A stretch of 30,286 nt of DNA from CAZXMB01 sp964641715 (GTDB taxonomy: Bacteria > Desulfobacterota > BSN033 > UBA1163). Location of the stretch: assembly GCA_964641715.1 (NCBI GenBank), contig CAZXMB010000009.1, positions 1 to 30,286 of the forward strand, written 5' to 3'. Shown in pieces: positions 1-4,946 of the stretch. The number at the start of each line of letters is the position of its first letter. Within the stretch, counting starts at the first letter, position 1. The position numbers were made by a program, and so were the translations under genes. The notes below the pieces were generated by a model. The model saw only the letters and a list, made by a program, of their open reading frames with translations, made no database searches and was not told the DNA's origin.

Positions 1-217
1 TCTTAGTCAGTTTCATCTGTGAAAGGACGAATCCCGAACCTCCAAAACTCACATCAGTGGAGATTCCGGTTTTCTCTTTATAGATTTTAATCGCCTCTTC
101 TGTGGCAGGCTTGCTTGCAGCACCGGCGAAGATGAATATCCTCTTTGGAGAGGGCAGACTATTTTGGGCGGTCGAAAGAATGAGCAATATCGGGATCATC
201 CAATATATTTTTTTCAA
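1..217 (-). CDS. modA: Molybdate ABC transporter substrate-binding protein ModA, N-terminal part (cut by window edge)
   Basis: This is the first ~72 residues of a periplasmic molybdate/tungstate-binding protein, which would deliver oxyanion to a ModBC permease lying outside the window. After a hydrophobic signal peptide comes IFIFAGAASKPATEEA, followed by an SFGGSGFVLSQ segment. Both match the first lobe of ModA, where the early Ala/Ser residues contact molybdate. I chose a TTG start at 217 because it gives a normal signal peptide (M-K-K-I-Y-W then a hydrophobic run) and follows a purine-rich stretch. An ATG at 199 is the alternative. The gene starts 7 nt after the modE stop, so the two form an operon. 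Family call is confident; the exact start is less so. Confidence 0.85.
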   Translation of the reverse strand, partial: MKKIYWMIPILLILSTAQNSLPSPKRIFIFAGAASKPATEEAIKIYKEKTGISTDVSFGGSGFVLSQMKLTK

Positions 218-224
218 TTTAACC

Positions 225-596
225 CTATCTCCCCTTTTTCCTCTTGAGGAAGAGGCGAGAGCGAAGGGAGGGGGGGAAATGTCTTTTGAAGGTTTTTTCA
301 ATGGATCCCTTCACCTCCCTTCGAAACGGTTCATAATGTTCCATGAGGATCTTGGCCTCAGAGGTTAACAGGGAACCTCCGCCGCAGTGCCCGCCCGCTT
401 TTCGACTCAGAAGTGGAAAGCCAAGCCTTTCCTCCAGGGTCCGGATCAACCTCCAGGCCTTGCTATAGGACATCTCCATCTGGAGGGCAGCCTGATGGAG
501 AGAATTTGTTTTTTCCACCCGTTTCAGAAGTTCATAAGGGCCATCGCCAAAGGCCTTTCCATGGTTATCGATCCAGACTTTATAAACCACCTTCAT
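225..596 (-). CDS. modE: ModE-like molybdate-responsive regulator, DNA-binding domain only
   Basis: A 123-residue protein matching the N-terminal winged-helix domain of ModE. It has a LysR-type helix-turn-helix around residues 27-66 (NSLHQAALQMEMSYSKAWRL) and the ModE hallmark AGGHCGGGSLLT at 67-78. E. coli ModE is about 262 residues and carries two molybdate-binding Mop domains; these are absent here and the protein ends in a short basic tail. A longer reading upstream to 716 would run through the palindrome and promoter, so I chose the ATG at 596. The gene immediately precedes modA, and a perfect inverted repeat sits just upstream of its start. It probably represses or activates its own mod operon; how it would sense molybdate without Mop domains is unknown. 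Confidence 0.85.
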   Translation of the reverse strand: MKVVYKVWIDNHGKAFGDGPYELLKRVEKTNSLHQAALQMEMSYSKAWRLIRTLEERLGFPLLSRKAGGHCGGGSLLTSEAKILMEHYEPFRREVKGSIEKTFKRHFPPSLRSRLFLKRKKGR

Positions 597-607
597 CAGC
601 AAACCCC

Positions 608-637
608 TACCGTTATTCTTTTTTGAGAATAACGGTA
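608..637 (-). promoter_or_regulatory. Probable ModE operator (perfect 12-bp inverted repeat)
   Basis: TACCGTTATTCT (608-619) and AGAATAACGGTA (626-637) are perfect reverse complements separated by 6 nt. The CGTTAT...ATAACG halves resemble the known E. coli ModE site (CGTTATAT, a spacer of about 6, then ATATAACG). The site lies 12 nt upstream of the modE start and abuts the -10 box of the modE promoter, which suits autoregulation. It has no long T-tail on the coding (minus) strand, so a terminator is less likely. Confidence 0.7.
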
Positions 638-665
638 ATTTAAAGAATTTCTTCAAATCTGTCAA
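638..665 (-). promoter_or_regulatory. Promoter of modE-modA
   Basis: On the minus strand a perfect -35 TTGACA (660-665) is followed 16 nt later by TTAAAT (638-643). The predicted transcription start falls inside the inverted repeat at 608-637, so a bound regulator would block RNA polymerase. Confidence 0.65.
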
Positions 666-678
666 GGTCCTTGAAAAT

Positions 679-707
679 TTGCATTCATGGAATCTTTTTG
701 ATATGAT
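679..707 (+). promoter_or_regulatory. Possible promoter of the DUF1684 gene
   Basis: TTGCAT (679-684), a 17-nt spacer, then TATGAT (702-707), located 18 nt before the ATG at 726. The -10 is good and the -35 is weak. It is divergent from the modE promoter. Confidence 0.4.
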
Positions 708-725
708 GAAAATCAAGTCATCTCA

Positions 726-1361
726 ATGAAAAAGTGGGTAATTTTACTCATCCTTTTGGGCTTTTTGCTTCCCTTGAAATTCACTGAATTTTCCATTGGA
801 GGGGAAGAGAAGGTTTCTGAATCTCGCCCCCTTCAAGAAAAAAGAGTGCTGGAATGGAGAAGGGAGAGGGATGCCTTTTTTAAAACCCATCAGCGGTCTC
901 CCCTCACTCCGCAGGAAAAGAGAAATTTTAAAGGTCTAAAATATTTCCCCTTCGATACCCGATATATCTTTTCGGGGAAGATCGAACGGTATGTGTTCCA
1001 TATCAATAACCCAAAATATTATGCGACCTTTCTCACCAATAAAGGGACGAATAAACGTTATATTCGATACGGAAAGTTCCGTTTCACTCTGGACGGGAAG
1101 GAATATGAGATTGAAATTTACAAATCGATATTGAGCGATAACCTGTTCATCCCTTTTAAGGACAGGACCAATGGAAGGGAGAGTTATGAAGGGGGAAGGT
1201 ATATGGATGCAGAAATACTGCCGGATTATCAGATGATCTTGGACTTCAACATGGCCTATCATCCCTCCTGTGCCTATAATGATAAATTTATCTGTGTCCT
1301 TCCCCCCAGAGAAAATACCCTTGATATCGAGATCCGGGCCGGAGAAAAGAATTTCAAGTAA
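726..1361 (+). CDS. DUF1684 family secreted protein
   Basis: A 211-residue protein with a cleavable signal peptide (hydrophobic residues about 5-20), so probably exported. The body has the DUF1684 features: WRRERDAFFKTHQRSPLTPQ near residue 44, FKGLKYFPFD, F-K-D-R-T-N-G-R-E-S-Y-GGGRYMDAE, then LDFNMAYHPSCAYNDKFICV and a C-terminal LPPREN motif followed by DIEIRAGEK. The FKDxTxGxxxYxGGRYxD region and the NPxCAYND-like region are the conserved parts of the family, whose biochemical role is unknown. The ATG at 726 has no strong ribosome-binding site but gives a typical signal peptide. Its 3' end overlaps the convergent PDGLE gene by 8 nt. The family call is firm; no function can be claimed. Confidence 0.85.
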   Translation: MKKWVILLILLGFLLPLKFTEFSIGGEEKVSESRPLQEKRVLEWRRERDAFFKTHQRSPLTPQEKRNFKGLKYFPFDTRYIFSGKIERYVFHINNPKYYATFLTNKGTNKRYIRYGKFRFTLDGKEYEIEIYKSILSDNLFIPFKDRTNGRESYEGGRYMDAEILPDYQMILDFNMAYHPSCAYNDKFICVLPPRENTLDIEIRAGEKNFK

Positions 1362-1662
1362 CTCTGCCCCGCCTTCGCATCAATCTTCCCAAACCTAAGA
1401 CAATGAAGAAGATGGCCAATGTGCCAACGAAGGCCGAAAGGGCAGTGGAGAGCTTTTCATTCTTGATCCAGGGGATGGCATAATCGGGTAGGGGAGCGAA
1501 TTTCCAGATTTTCCAGCTTTCTCCTTTCTCCAAAAATCCCTTTTTTTCTGCTACCTTTTCTAAGCCATCGGGATGGGGAGAGGCGAAAGGGGAGAGAAAA
1601 AGGGCCAAGAGAAGAGAAATCCCCAAACCGATATAAATGAATCCATCAAGCTGTCTTTTCAT
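1354..1662 (-). CDS. PDGLE-domain protein, probable NikN/CbiN-like partner of the metal transporter
   Basis: A 102-residue membrane protein with two predicted membrane helices (about residues 8-27 and 74-92) flanking an extracytoplasmic loop. The loop begins with ASPHPDGLEKVAEKKGF, the PDGLE motif. PDGLE proteins take the place of CbiN/NikN in energy-coupling-factor (ECF) nickel and cobalt importers and help load metal into the CbiM/NikM core. Its start lies inside the cbiM gene (17-nt overlap), showing translational coupling. No ATPase (CbiO/NikO) or T-component (CbiQ/NikQ) is present on this side, so the energising module must be elsewhere. PDGLE partners more often go with nickel than cobalt systems; with cooT upstream I favour nickel. 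Confidence 0.85.
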   Translation of the reverse strand: MKRQLDGFIYIGLGISLLLALFLSPFASPHPDGLEKVAEKKGFLEKGESWKIWKFAPLPDYAIPWIKNEKLSTALSAFVGTLAIFFIVLGLGRLMRRRGRVT

Positions 1663-2311
1663 GGAACACCTCCTTCTTCACATAACAGGTCACTAAATCT
1701 GGCCTTGTTTTCAGAATAAGAGAGACGGCTGTCGTGGTGATGATGGACTCACCGACCCCGATAATGGCGTGGACCCCTGCCATGGCGCTTAAAGCCACCT
1801 TTAAAGGAGAAGTCCCTGAGATCGCCAATTCGATGGATGCTGCGGTAGCTCCCATCACAACGGAAAACCAGGAGGAAATGGCGAGGGCGGTAAAGAAACC
1901 TTTCAGGCTTTTTTGGAACAAGGTGTAAAGAAAGATAAAGATGCTGTAACCTCCCAAGGCCCCGATCACACCCATATTGAAGATATTGGAACCGATGGCC
2001 GTTAATCCGCCATCAGCAAATCCCAGACACTGGACCATAAGAACGATCGTCATAATAATTAATCCAGCCCAGGGTCCCAGAAGGACTGAAGAAAAGACGG
2101 CACCCAAAAAGTGACCACTTGTCCCCCCTGCCACCGGAAAGTTGAGCATCTGTGCGGCAAAGATGAAGGCCGCGGTCACACCCATCAGAGGAACTTCTCT
2201 TTCTCCAAAGTTTCGATTTACCCTCCTGACACCATAGGTACATGCCCCTGCTGAAATGACGAAGGTCACCGCATTGACGCTGTTGCTTAAAAATCCATCG
2301 GGAATATGCAT
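1646..2311 (-). CDS. cbiM: Energy-coupling factor Ni/Co transporter substrate-specific component CbiM/NikM
   Basis: A 221-residue integral membrane protein of the CbiM/NikM family, the metal-selective S-component of an ECF importer. It begins MHIPDGFLS. In the characterised NikM2, metal is held by the free N-terminus and His2 of this motif plus His67; here His67 lies in AGGTSGHFLG at exactly that position. This makes the start codon critical: a TTG three bases upstream (2314) would add a residue before Met-His, whereas the ATG at 2311 follows AGGAGG at 5-nt spacing. Several hydrophobic helices follow. The PDGLE gene overlaps its 3' end. The metal is probably nickel given the cooT neighbour; cobalt cannot be excluded. 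Confidence 0.9.
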   Translation of the reverse strand: MHIPDGFLSNSVNAVTFVISAGACTYGVRRVNRNFGEREVPLMGVTAAFIFAAQMLNFPVAGGTSGHFLGAVFSSVLLGPWAGLIIMTIVLMVQCLGFADGGLTAIGSNIFNMGVIGALGGYSIFIFLYTLFQKSLKGFFTALAISSWFSVVMGATAASIELAISGTSPLKVALSAMAGVHAIIGVGESIITTTAVSLILKTRPDLVTCYVKKEVFHEKTA

Positions 2312-2621
2312 CAATTCCTCCTTTCAAATCCCCCATCCCCCCTTAATTTGTGAAAAAATTGGCCTTCTGTGAATTTGGTCCCAAAGGAGGGGCCACTTTC
2401 CGAAACTTGAGAATTGCGACATTAGAATTTATGGGCAATCCTCCTTGACAGTAATGCAACGAAATGAATGCGTTTCGGGCTCTTTCGTTTACCTCTATAA
2501 GGTTTCGCTCTAAAGTTTCTCCAAGCGCCCCATCCTTTTGGCCGAGGTCTTATTTTCCTCAAATTCTAATTTTTTCACACCTCCTCTTTTCTAAAAGAGA
2601 ATGGGGGAGTTAAAACAGAAA

Positions 2622-2667
2622 AGCCACGAAGGTCTACCACTTCTGTGAAGAAAGGGCCTTCGTGGCT
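2622..2667 (-). terminator. Hairpin terminator after cooT (possibly bidirectional)
   Basis: Arms AGCCACGAAGG (2622-2632) and CCTTCGTGGCT (2657-2667) pair perfectly over 11 bp with a 24-nt loop that itself contains a small CTTCTGTGAAG hairpin. On the minus strand the stem is followed by TTTTCTGTTTT; on the plus strand by CTTTTT. It lies 67 nt past the cooT stop. The loop is larger than in a classical terminator. Confidence 0.55.
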
Positions 2668-2691
2668 CTTTTTAAGTTTCGATCCGGAGGA

Positions 2692-2714
2692 GGGGACGGT
2701 TTCAAACCGTTCCC
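2692..2714. repeat. Short palindrome downstream of cooT
   Basis: GGGGACGGTTT (2692-2702) and AAACCGTTCCC (2704-2714) form an 11-bp inverted repeat with one mismatch and almost no loop. It starts 19 nt after the cooT stop and may protect the mRNA end or be a dispersed repeat; no poly-T follows directly. Confidence 0.5.
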
Positions 2715-2733
2715 TGTAAGTTGAGATTTCCTA

Positions 2734-2922
2734 TTAAACTTCTTCCAGGACAATACGATGATCGATGAGGTTCATCTCTTTGATTCTCGCCCTAATCCGT
2801 TTCTGTTCCCCGAAGATATTCTGAAGGTAAAGTTCGTCCTTCTCCGGACGAAGAACGGAGATATCCTCGAGAATCATTTCTTCCTTCCCTTCTTTGATTA
2901 AGTATGCATTAGCCTCACACAT
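2734..2922 (-). CDS. cooT: CooT family nickel-binding protein
   Basis: A complete 62-residue protein with the CooT pattern: M-C-E-A-N-A-Y-L at the N-terminus, an acidic middle, and FGEQKRIRARIKEMNLIDHR near the end. CooT proteins are small dimeric Ni(II)-binding proteins whose Cys2 supplies the metal ligand; in Rhodospirillum rubrum CooT acts in nickel supply for carbon monoxide dehydrogenase. The ATG at 2922 follows AGGAGG with a 5-nt spacer. An open reading frame continues upstream into the N gap, but that is an accident of the 100-N filler. The cbiM/PDGLE nickel importer lies downstream on the same strand. No CODH gene is in the window, so the link to CODH is from the family. Confidence 0.9.
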   Translation of the reverse strand: MCEANAYLIKEGKEEMILEDISVLRPEKDELYLQNIFGEQKRIRARIKEMNLIDHRIVLEEV

Positions 2923-2933
2923 GGTCTCCTCCT

Positions 2934-3033
2934 NNNNNNNNNNNNNNNNNNNNNNNNNNNNNNNNNNNNNNNNNNNNNNNNNNNNNNNNNNNNNNNNNNN
3001 NNNNNNNNNNNNNNNNNNNNNNNNNNNNNNNNN
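2934..3033. other. Assembly gap (100 N)
   Basis: Exactly 100 N, the usual filler for a gap of unknown size. It removes the last residues of DUF3842. The cooT ribosome-binding site survives right beside the gap, so the true missing sequence may be short. Confidence 0.99.
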
Positions 3034-3429
3034 GAGCTGATCGATCAGATGAGGCAAGGGTTCTTTGGGAGCTCCGATGATCTCCACCTCCGGCATCCTT
3101 AACGGGAGAAGGCATTTCATTGCAGGTGATGAGGCGATGGCCTCTGCCATTGTGGGAGTCAGTTCCCCCATCATGGAATGGGCTAAGATAATACCTGTCG
3201 TCCCGATGATCAGGTCTGCCTTCTCCACCGTCTGAACAATGGCATTCTCTCCGGAGGCGCCTCTATTCGCCCCCGCCTTTAACATCGCTCCGGTTGCCAT
3301 GGCATTTGTTCCCAAACCGATGATCTCCACTTCTTCTCCAAATGCCTCTCGGAGACGCTTGATGATAACGGCCCCGATCCCTCCACCCTGTCCATCAATC
3401 ACCGTGATCAAACTTTTTTTCTTTTCCAT
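3034..3429 (-). CDS. DUF3842 family protein, 3' end lost in gap
   Basis: 132 residues are readable before the gap. The protein opens with a short basic segment, then ITVIDGQGGGIGAVIIKRL, a nucleotide-binding-like glycine-rich loop typical of DUF3842, then IIGLGTNAMATGAMLKAGA and ADLIIGTTGI. Family members are about 136 residues, so only a few residues are missing. I chose the ATG at 3429 because the family starts just before the glycine-rich motif. An in-frame TTG at 3495 would add 22 residues but coincides with the predicted transcription start. From memory, DUF3842 genes recur beside cooT in anaerobes with CODH; the function is unknown, and a role in nickel-enzyme maturation is only inferred from context. 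Confidence 0.85.
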
Positions 3430-3447
3430 TGTCGGGCAAATAAAAAA

Positions 3448-3492
3448 GCCACTTTTCAGCTCTTCCTTCGTCCGGAGCTTAACCTTCGTGGC
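3448..3492 (-). promoter_or_regulatory. Hairpin leader with terminator-like T-run upstream of DUF3842-cooT
   Basis: On the minus strand the predicted RNA begins about 3492. It forms an outer stem GCCAC (3488-3492) with GTGGC (3448-3452) and an inner stem AGCTC/GAGCT (3475-3479 with 3458-3462). The outer stem is followed at once by TTTTTTATTTG and then, within about 20 nt, the ATG at 3429. A GC-rich hairpin plus T-run between promoter and start codon suggests transcription attenuation. I do not recognise a known riboswitch class. Confidence 0.5.
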
Positions 3493-3499
3493 CAATTTT

Positions 3500-3528
3500 T
3501 ATATAAATGGAATGAAAGAGTTTGTCAA
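3500..3528 (-). promoter_or_regulatory. Promoter of the DUF3842-cooT operon
   Basis: On the minus strand a perfect TTGACA (3523-3528), a 17-nt spacer and TATATA (3500-3505). The promoter lies just after the amidase stop, so the nickel module is transcribed separately from the amidase. Confidence 0.75.
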
Positions 3529-3541
3529 TAAATATTTTGGA

Positions 3542-4690
3542 TTAAGGGCTAAAATATTTTTTAATGGCGTTTACAACACCCTTCGCCATCTTTTCCTGGA
3601 ACTCACTCCGGTTGAGAAGACGTTCCTCTTCTCTATTCGTAATGTAAGCCATCTCGATTAATACGGAAGGGATATCCGGGGCCCTCAATACAATAAAATT
3701 GGCCTGGCGATAAGTGGTGTATTTCGGCGGGCTCACTCCTTTGATCTCATCGATGACCATTTCAGTAAACCGAAAGCTTTCCTTCATCGAATTGTTCTGC
3801 AAAAGGTCTAATAGGATCTGATTCAGATTGGGATCCCTGGAAATGGAGGCAGGCCGGAGGGAGGCTCCCCCCAGGATATTTGACATATTCTCTTTGTCGG
3901 CGAGCAACTTGGCCGCCTGGTCCGTAGCCCCCGAGAGGGAAAGACAATACACAGAGGAACCCCTCACCTGAGGGCTGAAGCTTCCATCCGTGTGAAGGCT
4001 GATGAAGAGGTCAGCGTTATATTCTCTGGCTATTCGAACCCTCTGTTCCAGGGGAACGAAGTAGTCTCCCTTTCGAGTCAGGAAAGCCCTGATCTCTTTT
4101 TGTGGATTGAGAAGATGGAGTATCTTTTCTCCGACCTTTAAGACAATGTCTTTCTCCATGGTTTTCCGTGGGCCTATTGCACCCGGGTCTTCTCCTCCAT
4201 GGCCGGGATCAATGACGACAATCTTTGTCCCCCTGGGTTGAATCTCTTTTTGTTTCTGCCGTTCCTCCTGCTCTTTCTTCTCCTGTCCGATGTCGACGAG
4301 ATCAATGACAAGACGGTGGGGCTTATCAAGATAGGGTTTGAGAGAAAAGATGCTGGTGCTCAACGGCCTCTTCTGATAAAGGACGAGCTTTGCCTTTCCA
4401 TTTCCAAGGTCGCTCAGGGTCAGTTTCAAGAGATGATGATCGTTGATTTCGATCTCCTTTTTCAAAGGGAGAGAGGTGATGCGGGAGAATTCCAGATGGT
4501 ATTGGGGCGGGTCTTCCTGGGAAGAACTCTGATATTGAATCGGTTCTGAAAGGTCCAGGACAATCCGGGTATGGTCAGGGGCAGACCAGAACCGAATGTC
4601 GGTGATGCTTGCCCCGTAGACGGAAGGGATTCGGAAAAAGAGAAAGAGGATGCCGGCAATGGAAAAAATTTTAAGAGATGAAGACTTCAT
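3542..4690 (-). CDS. amiC: N-acetylmuramoyl-L-alanine amidase (AMIN + Amidase_3)
   Basis: A 382-residue exported zinc amidase that cleaves the amide bond between MurNAc and the stem peptide, as in daughter-cell separation. A signal peptide (about 1-26) is followed by an AMIN domain (about 28-132), which targets AmiC-type enzymes to septal peptidoglycan. A charged linker rich in Glu, Lys and Gln (about 135-152) leads to the Amidase_3 domain (about 155-378). Expected residues are all visible: His164 in DPGHGGEDPG, Glu179 in TMEKDI, His233 in ISLHTD, and catalytic Glu346 in VLIEMAYITN. The next gene upstream ends 256 bp away and the spacer holds palindromic repeats. Enzyme class is secure; the symbol is by analogy. 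Confidence 0.93.
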   Translation of the reverse strand: MKSSSLKIFSIAGILFLFFRIPSVYGASITDIRFWSAPDHTRIVLDLSEPIQYQSSSQEDPPQYHLEFSRITSLPLKKEIEINDHHLLKLTLSDLGNGKAKLVLYQKRPLSTSIFSLKPYLDKPHRLVIDLVDIGQEKKEQEERQKQKEIQPRGTKIVVIDPGHGGEDPGAIGPRKTMEKDIVLKVGEKILHLLNPQKEIRAFLTRKGDYFVPLEQRVRIAREYNADLFISLHTDGSFSPQVRGSSVYCLSLSGATDQAAKLLADKENMSNILGGASLRPASISRDPNLNQILLDLLQNNSMKESFRFTEMVIDEIKGVSPPKYTTYRQANFIVLRAPDIPSVLIEMAYITNREEERLLNRSEFQEKMAKGVVNAIKKYFSP

Positions 4691-4784
4691 CTTTTAAGTT
4701 ACCGATACCATACCGGATAAAAGATGTCAAATATCATCGGGCTGTTGCCCAAATCGATTTCATGCTTCGACAAGCTCAGCATGA

Positions 4785-4853
4785 CCGGAGAGGTTACATC
4801 ATTTCAATAAATCACCGTTCGCCCTGAGCCCGTCGAAGGGGAAACGGTGATTT
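4785..4853. repeat. Palindromic intergenic repeat (CTGAGC/GTCGAAG type)
   Basis: AAATCACCGTT (4809-4819) and AACGGTGATTT (4843-4853) are perfect 11-bp inverted arms enclosing CTGAGCCCGTCGAAG. Just before it, in opposite orientation, lies a second copy of the core (CTTCGACAAGCTCAG). This core is widespread in bacterial intergenic DNA. The element lies between two co-directional minus-strand genes, where it could form an RNA hairpin. Confidence 0.6.
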
Positions 4854-4946
4854 GAGCAACAGGCCTGATCGTGCCGGGATTGAGTAACCGTGCCCGCAGG
4901 CATATCTATGATGGTCCCATGACACAGCTACGGACAGATGATTCTG

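Larger units (their letters stand above)
2312..2733. other. Non-coding, hairpin-rich spacer between cooT and cbiM
   Basis: No convincing gene lies in these 422 bases. Reading on the minus strand (towards cbiM) there are: an imperfect hairpin at 2692-2714 (11-bp arms with one mismatch); a perfect 11-bp-arm hairpin at 2622-2667; a 7-bp hairpin at 2584-2599; then about 200 bases of mixed sequence with a 7-bp stem (AACGAAA/TTTCGTT, 2458-2464 and 2483-2489). A cobalamin-riboswitch B12 box (GCCACTG-like) was sought on the minus strand and not found. The stretch may hold the cbiM promoter and an unrecognised leader RNA, or may be a mosaic of dispersed repeats. Confidence 0.5.

Noticed and set aside
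597..716. N-terminal 40-residue extension of ModE
   Set aside because: It would run through the promoter and palindrome and has no similarity to ModE; the conserved domain starts at 596.
2312..2733. Cobalamin riboswitch upstream of cbiM
   Set aside because: No B12-box-like sequence or typical flanking motifs were found on the minus strand.
3448..3492. Guanidine-II (mini-ykkC) riboswitch, because ACGA occurs twice (CCACGAAGG, GGACGAAGG)
   Set aside because: The ACGA words are not closed by proper stems as tetraloops, and neighbouring genes are not guanidine exporters or carboxylases.
2734..3495. A single 253-residue protein across the N gap
   Set aside because: Its two ends belong to different families (DUF3842 and CooT), and CooT has its own ribosome-binding site and start. 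The frame match comes from the 100-N filler.
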